Source: Corticicoccus populi
GTDB taxonomy: Bacteria > Bacillota > Bacilli > Staphylococcales > Salinicoccaceae
Direction: 5' to 3'
Length of the DNA stretch: 64,000 bases
Assembly (NCBI RefSeq): GCF_042686195.1
Contig: NZ_JBHUOQ010000004.1
Span: forward strand, 533,130-597,129
Shown: one piece after another, positions 52,536 to 60,827 of the stretch
Layout: each line of letters opens with the position of its first letter
Numbering within the stretch: the stretch's first letter is position 1
Program-made: the position numbers and the translations under genes
Notes under the pieces: model-generated
What the model was told of the DNA's origin: nothing
Databases searched by the model: none
Seen by the model: only the letters and a program-made list of their open reading frames with translations

Positions 52536-52617
52536 AAATTAAATTCAATTTTCTGTTTGAGGCAGCGTCAGGATTTGATATCTTTATTATGAGAGAAATA
52601 CACTTGGAGGTAATCTA

Positions 52618-53196
52618 TTGAAATTTATTATGATTTTCGGTCCGCAGGCATCAGGCAAGATGACTATAGGCGGGAAAGTGGCCGATGCATTTAAACTGCC
52701 CCTCCTTTATAATCATGTGACACTTGATGTTGTGTGGCCTTATATCGGATGGAATGATACGACTTTTAAGCTGTCGGAGCAGCTGAGAATGGGGATTTTC
52801 AATCATATCGCAGATGAAGAAAATCATCCGGGAATTGTGTTTACTTTTGTCTGGGATTTCAGCAGTGAAGAAGACAGGGAGTACGTGGACAGTATCAGGG
52901 AACTGTTTAATAAAAGTCATCAGAAAATGTATTTTGTTGAATTGGAAGCAGATATTGAGGAAAGGCTGATAAGGAATGAGACGGAGTACAGGCTGTCCAA
53001 AAAACCATCGAAACGGAACATTGAATTTTCGCGGCAGGAACTGCTTCATTCAGCAGAGAATCACAGGTTGAATTCTAACCCGGGTGAAGTCGCGGCGGAA
53101 CATTATTTAAAGATTGATGTGACACACCTTACGGCTGATGAATCGGCCTCGGAAATTATAGACTGGATATATGCTCTTGAGCAGACAGTTGATTAA
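52618..53196 (+). CDS. P-loop NTPase/kinase-like protein
   Basis: 192 residues with a TTG start at 52618 (TTGGAGG seven bases upstream); no alternative ATG has a ribosome site. Walker A is GPQASGKMT (about 8-16). The layout (short, LEADIEERLIRNETEYR lid-like region, no LID zinc) resembles small nucleoside/shikimate-type kinases or AAA-like ATPases of unknown role in Firmicutes. Cytosolic; single-gene unit. Confidence 0.75.
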   Translation: MKFIMIFGPQASGKMTIGGKVADAFKLPLLYNHVTLDVVWPYIGWNDTTFKLSEQLRMGIFNHIADEENHPGIVFTFVWDFSSEEDREYVDSIRELFNKSHQKMYFVELEADIEERLIRNETEYRLSKKPSKRNIEFSRQELLHSAENHRLNSNPGEVAAEHYLKIDVTHLTADESASEIIDWIYALEQTVD

Positions 53197-53248
53197 GTCC
53201 GGTGTTTTTCACAGATATTAAATAATCTTTATTTTTTGAATTGTTTTT

Positions 53249-53274
53249 GTTTGTGGCTCAAAATATTAGGGTAT
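53249..53274 (+). promoter_or_regulatory. Candidate sigma-B promoter
   Basis: GTTTGT (53249-53254), 14-base spacer, GGGTAT (53269-53274): agrees with the staphylococcal/Bacillus sigma-B pattern GTTT-N12-15-GGGTAT. The next start codon is at 53337. Confidence 0.65.
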
Positions 53275-53336
53275 GGTTTTGAAACCCTTTACTACATAGT
53301 AAAAGAGGACATATTTAAAGATTGGAGATGTGATTT

Positions 53337-54053
53337 ATGAAGCGGTTATTACAATTGCTTGCAGCAGCTTGTCTGGTTCTTGTCATTGCAGCATGCGGAA
53401 ACAATGATGATTCAAATGATGACGCAGCAACAGAAGAGACAGATACGGAGGAAACGGCGACAGAGGAAACAGACACTGATTCCGGAACAGATGACACGGC
53501 GGAAGAAGAGTCTGAGGAAGACACGACAGTAACTGAAGGCGAAACGTCTGAAGAAACTTCAACGGAAGAAGTTGACGGGGAAGACTCCAACGACTCAAGC
53601 ACAAGCGGTGAAGAGGCTGGAGAAGAAGAAACAGCAGCTTCTGATGAGAATATGACAGACGGTCAGGAAGAAACAAAAACATTTATTCTTGAGCAGAACG
53701 GCATGACCAATACTTTGGAATATACTTATGTAGACGATCGTGTGCTGGTTCAGACTTCAGCAACAGAAGCGACTTATGAAGCATTAGGAGCGACAGATGA
53801 AGAATCTGCAAGAGCACAGCTTGACCCGATTGTTGAAAGATATCAAAATACTGAAGGTATTACTCATAATATCGATTATAATGATACTGGAATTCATGAG
53901 ACGCTGGAAGTGGACTACGAAATAGCAAGTATCGCAGAAGTTGCGAATCTTGACGGTGCTGAATTTGAAGGTGACGTGGATGAAGCGCAGTTTATCAGTA
54001 TGACACAGACTGAACAGCAGCTTTTAAACAGCGGTTATCAACTTCAGGAATAA
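53337..54053 (+). CDS. YehR/DUF1307-type lipoprotein with acidic Thr/Glu/Asp linker
   Basis: 238 residues. Signal peptide with lipobox IAAC (Cys20), then about 85 residues made almost only of Glu, Asp, Thr and Ser, then a C-terminal domain (about 112-238) of the YehR type: ILEQNGMTNTLEYTYVDDRVLVQ and TLEVDYEIASIAEV. The linker probably spans the cell wall. Function unknown. It sits behind a sigma-B-like promoter, suggesting stress expression. The domain is shared with the next gene. Confidence 0.8.
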   Translation: MKRLLQLLAAACLVLVIAACGNNDDSNDDAATEETDTEETATEETDTDSGTDDTAEEESEEDTTVTEGETSEETSTEEVDGEDSNDSSTSGEEAGEEETAASDENMTDGQEETKTFILEQNGMTNTLEYTYVDDRVLVQTSATEATYEALGATDEESARAQLDPIVERYQNTEGITHNIDYNDTGIHETLEVDYEIASIAEVANLDGAEFEGDVDEAQFISMTQTEQQLLNSGYQLQE

Positions 54054-54081
54054 TTGAGAAGAAGATTGAAAATCTGCGGAA

Positions 54082-54114
54082 TAAACCCCAAAATAATACT
54101 TTGGGGTTTATTTA
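54082..54114 (+). terminator. Terminator between the two lipoprotein genes
   Basis: TAAACCCCAAA / TTTGGGGTTTA stem, then TTTA. Confidence 0.82.
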
Positions 54115-54139
54115 ATATATATTGGGAGTGTGTGGAATA

Positions 54140-54601
54140 ATGAAGAAAGTTCTTCTTTTGGCAGTGATGTCATTCGCATTGCTTTTAGCAGCATGTGGGA
54201 GCAGCAGTACCAAAACATTTTCATATGAGGAGGAGGGGCTGACGTCGGAAATGACGTTTACCTATAATGGGGATACTGTAGAAAATGAAGTGTCCACAAC
54301 GACTTTGGAATATGAAGCACTCGGCCTCAGGTCACAGGAAGATGCAGAGTCTGTACTTGCTGATTTTGCGCTGGATCTTGAAGGTGTGGAAGGTGTAACG
54401 TACAATTTTGAATATGGTGAAACTGAAGCAGTCGAAACACTGGAAATTGATTATAATACAGTTGAACTGTCTGAATTGCGTTCTGCCGGCATTGAAATTG
54501 AAGGTGAAGAAGATGCCGATACAATCAGTATGGAGCAGACTGAAGCGAACCTGATTGATGAGGGATACGAAGTGACCAATGAAGGTGAGTCAGAAGAGTA
54601 G
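54140..54601 (+). CDS. YehR/DUF1307-type lipoprotein, second copy
   Basis: 153 residues from ATG 54140, giving a normal signal peptide with lipobox LAAC (Cys16); the frame start at 54122 would add six residues with no ribosome site. The domain matches the C-terminal part of the preceding gene: FSYEEEGLTSEMTFTYNGD and TLEIDYNTVELSELRSAGIE, and both end with the TEQQLLNSGYQL / TEANLIDEGYEV type of tail. It lacks the long acidic linker. Tandem duplication is likely. Confidence 0.82.
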   Translation: MKKVLLLAVMSFALLLAACGSSSTKTFSYEEEGLTSEMTFTYNGDTVENEVSTTTLEYEALGLRSQEDAESVLADFALDLEGVEGVTYNFEYGETEAVETLEIDYNTVELSELRSAGIEIEGEEDADTISMEQTEANLIDEGYEVTNEGESEE

Positions 54602-54608
54602 ATATGAG

Positions 54609-54638
54609 GTGCTCCGGTAATTTTTGGAGCACTTTATT
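54609..54638 (+). terminator. Terminator after second YehR-type gene
   Basis: GTGCTCC / GGAGCAC (54609-54615 with 54626-54632) followed by TTTATT. Confidence 0.78.
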
Positions 54639-54664
54639 CCTTTAAACGGAAAGGGGATGAAATA

Positions 54665-55444
54665 ATGAAACATATTATACATATGGGCAGTGTATGCTGG
54701 CGGCGTGAAGGACAGGATATTTTAAAGAATATCTGCTGGGACGTCACTGAAGGCGAACAGTGGGCGGTGCTTGGATTGAACGGGTCAGGGAAAACGTCGA
54801 TTCTTAATATTATTACGGGTTACAATTACCCGACAAGCGGCAGTGTGAATGTACTTGGGACAGAATTCGGTAAGGCGAGCATTCCTGAAATGCGTAAAAA
54901 AATAGGCTATGTCAGCAATGCGTTGGATAAATTCAGTGGTACACTGAACAGAGAAACAGTTGAGAATATCATTTTAAGCGGCAGGTTTTCATCATTTGGC
55001 ATTTATCAGAAAATCGATGAAAATGATGAGAAAAAAGCACTTGATATCATGAAAGGACTGCGTCTCGAATATCTTAAGGGAAAAACGTATCAAGTGTTGT
55101 CCCAAGGAGAAAAGCGGCGGGCATTAATCGGACGGGCAATGATGGCGGAGCCGGAACTGCTCATACTTGATGAACCTTGTACCGGACTTGATGTACTTTC
55201 AAGGGAGGATGTTCTCAATATTACAAAGGATATTCATGCAATGAACTGCCACATGCTCTATGTGACGCATCATATTGAAGAGATTACAGATGTAATTTCT
55301 CATGTATTATTGGTAAAGGATGGTACAATTGTAGCAGCGGGTCCAAAACAAGACGTGTTAACCTCATCGTTACTGAGTGACACATATAAAATTCCTGTAA
55401 AAATCCACTGGGAAAATAACCGCCCGTGGATGTCTATCATCTAG
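54665..55444 (+). CDS. Stand-alone ABC transporter ATP-binding protein (YlmA-like)
   Basis: 259 residues. Walker A GLNGSGKTS (about 37-45), signature LSQGEKRRALIGRAMM (about 142; canonical LSGGQ is here LSQGE), Walker B LLILDEPCTGLD (about 163-174) and the switch His in YVTHHIEE. This matches the YlmA-type ATPases of Bacillales and related ModF-like proteins, which have no permease gene beside them. The partner and substrate are unknown; a role in translation or nucleic-acid binding cannot be ruled out. Ribosome site GGAAAGGGGATG before ATG. Confidence 0.85.
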   Translation: MKHIIHMGSVCWRREGQDILKNICWDVTEGEQWAVLGLNGSGKTSILNIITGYNYPTSGSVNVLGTEFGKASIPEMRKKIGYVSNALDKFSGTLNRETVENIILSGRFSSFGIYQKIDENDEKKALDIMKGLRLEYLKGKTYQVLSQGEKRRALIGRAMMAEPELLILDEPCTGLDVLSREDVLNITKDIHAMNCHMLYVTHHIEEITDVISHVLLVKDGTIVAAGPKQDVLTSSLLSDTYKIPVKIHWENNRPWMSII

Positions 55445-55465
55445 AACAATACGGAGGGATGTTTA

Positions 55466-56353
55466 ATGTTTAAGAAGGCGTCAGCCTTACTGCTCATCAG
55501 TGTTTTCAGTTTATCTTCAGTCAGTTATGCAGATACATTTGAAGATAATTCGTTCAATGAAGACCAAAACAATACATATAATGAACCGTCGGAGGACTTT
55601 AACGGGACGGATCAGAATCAAGATAACAGTTATAATGAGAACCAGTACAACAATGATGAATTTAACAATTACAATGATGGTTTTAATGAGTATAACGATA
55701 ATGGGTATAACGACGGATATTCAGATGACAGTTACAATAATGATTATTATGACGGTAATGAATACAGCGATGAATATACAGAAGAGCCTGCATTTGAGGA
55801 AGAGGTGGTTGAGCCCGAGCCTGAGATTATTCCTGAACCTGAACCCGAAATAACAGAACCTGTTGAAGTGTATGAAGAGCCGGAAGAACCTGAGGAACCG
55901 GTTGAAATTCAAATTAATCAGCTGGAAACAGAGAGTGTTAAAGTGACCGGCCGTGTGGTTGATGAAGAAAATAATCCGGTCGTTGGTGTAAAGCTGTCAT
56001 TAACAGGTGAAACAGCACTTGAAGCGGTGACGGACGATGCGGGAGAATTTATTTTTGAAGAAGTGGACAGCGGGGATTATGAGCTTACTGTTTTGGAAGC
56101 GGAAGGTTATGCTGTCGATGAAGCAGCAGAATCTTTCAGTGTCGGCAACCGTAATAAGTCAGGGGTGATATTGACCCTTTCAGAAGAAGAAACAGAAATC
56201 GCCCTGCCGCCGAGTGAAGTTGATGCGGGGGAAGAAGTTTCCGGGGAAACAGCCGGTCATTTAAGCCCTATGGACTGGACGTTGATAGGAATCGGTATTA
56301 TTTTTTCAATTACAGGACTGACAGTGTTCATATTAAAAAGAATCAGATCGTAG
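55466..56353 (+). CDS. Surface protein with Asn/Asp/Tyr-rich and Pro/Glu-rich region, carboxypeptidase-regulatory-like domain
   Basis: 295 residues. Signal peptide to about residue 22 (SSVSYADT), then about 80 residues of mostly Asn, Asp, Tyr, Glu and Phe with short YNDG/YNDN-type units, then a 45-residue Pro/Glu segment (EPEPEIIPEPEPEI). Residues about 155-235 look like a CarboxypepD_reg/CNA-B-like beta-sandwich (VKVTGRVVDEENNPVVGVKL, GEFIFEEVDSGDYELTVLE). The C-terminus has one helix (LIGIGIIFSITGLTVFIL) and KRIRS, so it is membrane-anchored with no LPXTG. It may be an adhesin-like or biofilm-related protein; that is inference. Confidence 0.75.
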   Translation: MFKKASALLLISVFSLSSVSYADTFEDNSFNEDQNNTYNEPSEDFNGTDQNQDNSYNENQYNNDEFNNYNDGFNEYNDNGYNDGYSDDSYNNDYYDGNEYSDEYTEEPAFEEEVVEPEPEIIPEPEPEITEPVEVYEEPEEPEEPVEIQINQLETESVKVTGRVVDEENNPVVGVKLSLTGETALEAVTDDAGEFIFEEVDSGDYELTVLEAEGYAVDEAAESFSVGNRNKSGVILTLSEEETEIALPPSEVDAGEEVSGETAGHLSPMDWTLIGIGIIFSITGLTVFILKRIRS

Positions 56354-56357
56354 ACTG

Positions 56358-56390
56358 AAGCAGTCCGGCAGAAGCCGGGCTGCTTTTTTG
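56358..56390 (+). terminator. Terminator after surface protein gene
   Basis: AAGCAG-T-CCGGC / GCCGG-G-CTGCTT (56358-56369 with 56374-56385) followed by TTTT. Confidence 0.87.
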
Positions 56391-56430
56391 ATTGGTATCG
56401 AATATTAAAAATTGAAAAATTATCCACCAC

Positions 56431-56481
56431 TTGTCTATACATGTTTGTTGTGCTATATTTAAGTTGATTGAAACGTTTTCA
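56431..56481 (+). promoter_or_regulatory. Trehalose operon promoter with TreR-type operator and cre-like site
   Basis: TTGTCT (56431-56436)-N17-TATATT (56454-56459). TTGTCTATACATG (56431-56443) resembles the Bacillus TreR operator TTGTATATACAA and overlaps the -35. TGAAACGTTTTCA (56469-56481) downstream of the -10 is a cre-like palindrome one base shorter than consensus. Confidence 0.6.
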
Positions 56482-56501
56482 TAATAAGGAGAGTGAATAA
56501 T

Positions 56502-57950
56502 ATGGCAGTAAATCGTGATGATGTCCGTGCGATTATTGAAGCAATCGGCGGAGCGGAGAATGTGAATGCCGCAACACATTGTGTCACGCGTCTTCGTCTG
56601 GCACTTGAAGATGAGAGTAAAGTAGATAAGAATAAACTGGATTCCATCGATTTAGTCAAAGGTTCTTTTGCAGCGAATAATCAGTTCCAAATTGTCATCG
56701 GCCAGGGAACGGTTGATGAAGCTTTTAAGATATTTGAGGCGGAAACCGGCAAGGGCGGCGGTTCAAAAGAAGAAGTGAAAAAAGCTGCAGCAAGTAAGAT
56801 GAACCCGCTTCAGCGTTTTGTTAAAATGCTCGGTGATATTTTTATTCCGATTTTACCTGCGATTGTAACAGCAGGTCTGTTGCTTGGTCTTAATAATATT
56901 TTAACAATCGAAGGATTATTCTTCGACGAATCTGTTGTACAGCGTTTCCCGGGAATTGAAGGAATCGCAAGCATGATTAACTTTATCGCGGTCGCACCGT
57001 TCATATTCCTGCCGGTGTTAATCGGCTGGTCTGCGATGAAAGTGTTCGGCGGCAACCCGCTGCTTGGTATAGCACTCGGTCTTTTAATGTGTCACCCGGA
57101 TCTTGCCAGTCAGTATGGTTTATTTGACCAGGAGGCGGGTCAGCTCGCTGAAATTCCAACATGGCATGTATTCGGTCTGGAAGTCCAGCAGCTGAATTAT
57201 CAGGGACAGGTTCTGCCTGTACTTGCCGCAGCATGGCTGCTTGCGAAAGTTGAAGGATTTTTGAACAAGCGTATACACGATATGTTTAAACTGCTGCTTG
57301 TCGCACCGATTTCATTGCTTGTTGTCGGCATACTGACGTATATGCTGATCGGTCCGGTAACATTGTGGATGAGCGGAATTATTTCCGACAGCATTGTATG
57401 GTTGTTTGAAACAGCAGGTGTGCTTGGCGGAGCAGTATACGGCTTATTCTATGCACCGCTTGTAATTACAGGGCTTCATCATATGTTCCTTGCAGTGGAT
57501 CTTCAGTTGATCGGTACGACAGGAGCAACATTCTTGTGGCCGATTCTTGCAATTTCAAACATTGCACAGGGTTCAGCGGCATTCGGTGCCTATGTAATTT
57601 ACCGACGTCAGAAAAAGAAAAAAGAGCAGGGTCTTGCAATGACTTCCGGAATTTCCGGCTGGCTCGGTGTTACAGAACCTGCAATGTTTGGTGTAAACCT
57701 GCCGCTTAAATATCCATTTATCGCAGCAATTATTACCACTTCAATTGTGGGTGCATTATTTGGATTGAACGCCCTTACTGCAGCAAGTGTTGGTGTCGGC
57801 GGTGTGCCGGGTGTTATATCAATCACTAGAGGATTCTGGGGATTATTCGCTATTGGTATGGCAATTGCAATTGTTGTGCCGTTCCTGCTGACACTGTTGT
57901 TCAGCAGATTTGTAAAAGAAGAAGCAAAAGAAATGGTAGATGTCGATTAA
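56502..57950 (+). CDS. treP: PTS trehalose-specific EIIBC component
   Basis: 482 residues from ATG 56502 (AAGGAGAG eight bases upstream). The EIIB domain (residues 1-80) has the phosphorylated Cys27 in AATHCVTRLRLAL; the EIIC domain (about 105-475) has about ten helices with the conserved GITEP-type motif here SGWLGVTEPAMFGVNLPL. It takes up trehalose as trehalose 6-phosphate; it lacks an EIIA domain and must borrow one from another PTS, as in Staphylococcus. First gene of treP-treC-treR. Assignment to trehalose rests on the neighbouring phosphotrehalase. Confidence 0.92.
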   Translation: MAVNRDDVRAIIEAIGGAENVNAATHCVTRLRLALEDESKVDKNKLDSIDLVKGSFAANNQFQIVIGQGTVDEAFKIFEAETGKGGGSKEEVKKAAASKMNPLQRFVKMLGDIFIPILPAIVTAGLLLGLNNILTIEGLFFDESVVQRFPGIEGIASMINFIAVAPFIFLPVLIGWSAMKVFGGNPLLGIALGLLMCHPDLASQYGLFDQEAGQLAEIPTWHVFGLEVQQLNYQGQVLPVLAAAWLLAKVEGFLNKRIHDMFKLLLVAPISLLVVGILTYMLIGPVTLWMSGIISDSIVWLFETAGVLGGAVYGLFYAPLVITGLHHMFLAVDLQLIGTTGATFLWPILAISNIAQGSAAFGAYVIYRRQKKKKEQGLAMTSGISGWLGVTEPAMFGVNLPLKYPFIAAIITTSIVGALFGLNALTAASVGVGGVPGVISITRGFWGLFAIGMAIAIVVPFLLTLLFSRFVKEEAKEMVDVD

Positions 57951-57977
57951 TTTTTATAAAAAGAAGGAGTTTTTGTC

Positions 57978-59621
57978 GTGGCAGTCAGCGACTGGAGAAA
58001 GTCAGTAGTATATCAAATTTATCCTAAATCATTTAATGATACGACCGGCAGCGGTATGGGGGATATCAGAGGAATTATTGAGAAGCTTGATTACGTGCAG
58101 GCTCTCGGGGTCGATTTTATTTGGCTCACACCAATTTATGAATCACCGATGCATGATAATGGTTATGATATCAGTGATTACTATAAGATCAATGAACGGT
58201 TTGGTAATATTGATGATTTTAAAACATTGATTCAGGAAGCACATCAAAGAGGGATTAAGGTCATGCTTGATATTGTCATTAATCATACTTCTACATCCCA
58301 TGAGTGGTTTGTGGAAGCACAGAAGTCAAAAGACAATCCCTACAGAGATTATTATATTTGGCGGGACGGGGATTATGATTCTCCGCCCACCAACTGGGAG
58401 TCTAAGTTCGGCGGTAATGCCTGGCAGTATGATGATGACAGTAACCAGTATTATCTGAGATTGTTTGATGTCACCCAGGCGGATTTGAACTGGGAGAATG
58501 ATGCTGTGCGGAGAGAATTGTATGAAATGATTAATTACTGGATTGATTTTGGTGTAGACGGCTTCAGGTTTGATGTCATCAATCTGATATCGAAAGGCGA
58601 TTTTGAAAATACGGTGCACGGTCCGGGTAAAGAATTTTATACAGACGGGCCGAAAGTACATGATTATATTCATGAAATGAACCGCAGTACTTTTGGCGGG
58701 AAAGATATTATGACCGTCGGGGAAATGTCTTCAACAACAATTGATCACTGCATCAAATATACGAAGCCTGAACGTCAGGAATTAAGTTCTGTGTTTAACT
58801 TCCATCATTTGAAAGTGGATTATCCAAATGGTGAGAAATGGACATCCTCTCCGTATGATTTTATTGAATTGAAGCGGATATTGATGGAATGGCAGGAAGG
58901 TATGGATCAGGGCGGCGGCTGGAATGCGATTTTCTGGTGCAATCATGATCAGCCGAGAGTCGTTTCGCGTTTCGGCAGTGACCGTACAGATGAAGAAAGA
59001 GTACTCAGTGCCAAAATGCTTGCGATTTCACTTCACGGCCTGAAAGGAACCCCTTATATTTATCAGGGGGAGGAGCTCGGGATGACGAACCCGAAGTTCT
59101 CACGTATTGATCAGTATAAAGATGTAGAAAGTTTGAATGCCTATGAGTCATTGAGAGCAAAAGGTACTGCGTCGGATGCAGTCTTGAAAATCTTATCTGA
59201 AAAATCCCGTGATAATTCCCGGACGCCGATGCAGTGGGACAATTCCAAAAATGCAGGATTCACTGACGGTGAACCATGGATTGACCTCGCACCGGATACA
59301 TCCGTTGTTAACGCCGAGGCTGCATTAAAGGACGAAGAGTCTGTATTCTACACATATAAAAAACTGATTGAACTCAGACATGAAACGGATATCCTTACGT
59401 ACGGCAGCGTTGAACCATTATTAATGAACGATCAGAATTTATTTGTATACAAGCGTATCCTTGATGGTGAAGTACTGACTGCTGTTGCCAACTATTCCAA
59501 TAAATCAGTACCTTATCCGGAGAACATCAGTATCGACGGGTCAGTGTTGATTTCAAATTACGATGATACAGTTGATGTACTACGGCCTTTTGAAGCGAAG
59601 TTGTTGCACAGAACAGAATAG
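57978..59621 (+). CDS. treC: Alpha,alpha-phosphotrehalase (GH13)
   Basis: 547 residues with GTG start at 57978 (AAGGAG eight bases before it). GH13 regions: DIVINHTS (about 96), the nucleophile Asp in DGFRFDVINL (about 199), the acid Glu in MTVGEMSS (about 252) and NHDQPR (about 322). It cleaves trehalose 6-phosphate into glucose and glucose 6-phosphate in the cytosol. Close relatives include oligo-1,6-glucosidases, but the linkage to treP and treR favours phosphotrehalase. It starts 27 bases after treP. Confidence 0.92.
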   Translation: MAVSDWRKSVVYQIYPKSFNDTTGSGMGDIRGIIEKLDYVQALGVDFIWLTPIYESPMHDNGYDISDYYKINERFGNIDDFKTLIQEAHQRGIKVMLDIVINHTSTSHEWFVEAQKSKDNPYRDYYIWRDGDYDSPPTNWESKFGGNAWQYDDDSNQYYLRLFDVTQADLNWENDAVRRELYEMINYWIDFGVDGFRFDVINLISKGDFENTVHGPGKEFYTDGPKVHDYIHEMNRSTFGGKDIMTVGEMSSTTIDHCIKYTKPERQELSSVFNFHHLKVDYPNGEKWTSSPYDFIELKRILMEWQEGMDQGGGWNAIFWCNHDQPRVVSRFGSDRTDEERVLSAKMLAISLHGLKGTPYIYQGEELGMTNPKFSRIDQYKDVESLNAYESLRAKGTASDAVLKILSEKSRDNSRTPMQWDNSKNAGFTDGEPWIDLAPDTSVVNAEAALKDEESVFYTYKKLIELRHETDILTYGSVEPLLMNDQNLFVYKRILDGEVLTAVANYSNKSVPYPENISIDGSVLISNYDDTVDVLRPFEAKLLHRTE

Positions 59622-59637
59622 GTGACGTATATTAAAA

Positions 59638-59656
59638 TGTATGATTAAAACATACA
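59638..59656 (+). promoter_or_regulatory. Possible TreR operator in treR leader
   Basis: Inverted repeat TGTATG-N7-CATACA (59638-59643 / 59651-59656) between treC and treR, suggesting internal autoregulation. Confidence 0.4.
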
Positions 59657-59675
59657 GGATGTGCAGGTGGCGACA

Positions 59676-60404
59676 ATGAATATCAACAAGTATAATCAGA
59701 TTTATCAAGTGCTGTCAGGTGAAATTATTGAAGGGGTATACCAGAATCAGGAAAACCTGCCGTCAGAGCATGCGCTCGTGGAACGGTTCAGTGTTTCACG
59801 TGAGACGGTGCGTAAAGCTTTGAATATGCTGCGTGAGAATGGTTTTATTCAAAAAGTGAAGGGCAAAGGTTCTGTGGTAATTTATGATCATACGATGGAC
59901 TTTACAGTTTCCCACTTAACCAGCTTTAAAGAGATTCAGGAAATGAAATCCATTAGATACGAGACAAATGTTGTAGAACTTGCAGTTTATGATGCGGAAG
60001 ATGTGCCGAAAGTGCAGAAGGCGCTCGGGCTCTATCCGAAAGATAAAATCTGGAAACTGGTCAGACAGAGGATTCATGACAGCAAGACACATATTATTGA
60101 TACGGATTTCTTTCTCCATGAACTGATGCCGGGATTGAATGAGGAAGTTGCCAAACAGTCGACATATCAGTATATAGAAGAGAGACTCGGTCTGTCGATT
60201 GCCTATGCGTACAAAGAAATTACGTTTGAACCGATGACAGCGGCAGAACTTGATTTGTTCGGCCCGGTAACACCACAGTACGCAGCAACTGTGAAGTCAG
60301 TCGTATACCTTAATGAAGCGAAGCCGTTTCAATATAACGTATCCAAGCACCTGGCGTCTGAATTTAAATTTACAGACTTTTCAAGACGGTTTACAGGAGA
60401 ATGA
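59676..60404 (+). CDS. treR: Trehalose operon repressor (GntR/HutC family)
   Basis: 242 residues from ATG 59676 (AGGTGG five bases upstream); two in-frame GTG codons just before it are weaker. N-terminal winged helix-turn-helix (KYNQIYQVLSGEIIEGVY, LVERFSVSRETVRKALNML) followed by a UTRA ligand domain (about 85-240). It should bind trehalose 6-phosphate and release DNA. Last gene of the tre operon. No terminator is obvious before the SRP RNA promoter. Confidence 0.9.
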   Translation: MNINKYNQIYQVLSGEIIEGVYQNQENLPSEHALVERFSVSRETVRKALNMLRENGFIQKVKGKGSVVIYDHTMDFTVSHLTSFKEIQEMKSIRYETNVVELAVYDAEDVPKVQKALGLYPKDKIWKLVRQRIHDSKTHIIDTDFFLHELMPGLNEEVAKQSTYQYIEERLGLSIAYAYKEITFEPMTAAELDLFGPVTPQYAATVKSVVYLNEAKPFQYNVSKHLASEFKFTDFSRRFTGE

Positions 60405-60414
60405 TATGAACTTG

Positions 60415-60443
60415 TTGCAATAGCGTCTCTAATTTGATATTAT
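60415..60443 (+). promoter_or_regulatory. Promoter of SRP RNA gene
   Basis: TTGCAA (60415-60420), 17-base spacer, TATTAT (60438-60443); transcription would begin near 60450. Confidence 0.75.
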
Positions 60444-60446
60444 TTA

Positions 60447-60720
60447 ACGTGCCGTGCTAAGTGGGGAATTAGCGGTGCCCTGTATCTGCAATCCGCTCCA
60501 GCAGAGCTGAATTCCGCTTCTGAGGAGAATCGGTGTGAGGACTGCCTTGAAATTACCGGTGTTGAGAATCCGGTCCTATGCAATAGAACGTCACGAACCA
60601 TGTCAGGTCCGGAAGGAAGCAGCATTAAGTGGCCCATTCTATGTGCCGTAGGGCAGCCGGGTTTGAGCTGGTGTTTCAAGTAACGCTTGTGCTGATTCTA
60701 CGAGGAAGCGGTGCACGGTT
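60447..60720 (+). ncRNA. ffs: Signal recognition particle RNA (long Bacillus-type scRNA)
   Basis: About 270 nt. It begins ACGTGCCGTGCTAAG and ends GGTGCACGGT so that the ends pair, contains the Alu-domain motif GCGGTGCCCTGTA near the start, and the universal SRP54-binding block CATGTCAGGTCCGGAAGGAAGCAGC split as ATGTCAGGTCCGG and AAGGAAGCAGCAT (about 60599-60628). The Alu domain makes it the long form found in Bacillus and Staphylococcus. A strong promoter and a terminator flank it, and dnaX follows, as in other Bacillales. Confidence 0.95.
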
Positions 60721-60730
60721 ACATATTATG

Positions 60731-60757
60731 ACCACATCTTTGGATGTGGTTTTTTTA
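60731..60757 (+). terminator. Terminator of SRP RNA
   Basis: ACCACATC / GATGTGGT with TTTG loop (60731-60738, 60743-60750), then seven T. Confidence 0.95.
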
Positions 60758-60827
60758 TGGAAAAAATTAAGCAGTGTATTATGATATAATGAACAGCGTA
60801 ATTGATAATTTTCGGAGGTGCTGCTGG

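Noticed and set aside
53315..53682. Two minus-strand Ser- and Leu-rich frames over the YehR lipoprotein gene
   Set aside because: They arise from the antisense of the Glu/Asp/Thr linker codons.
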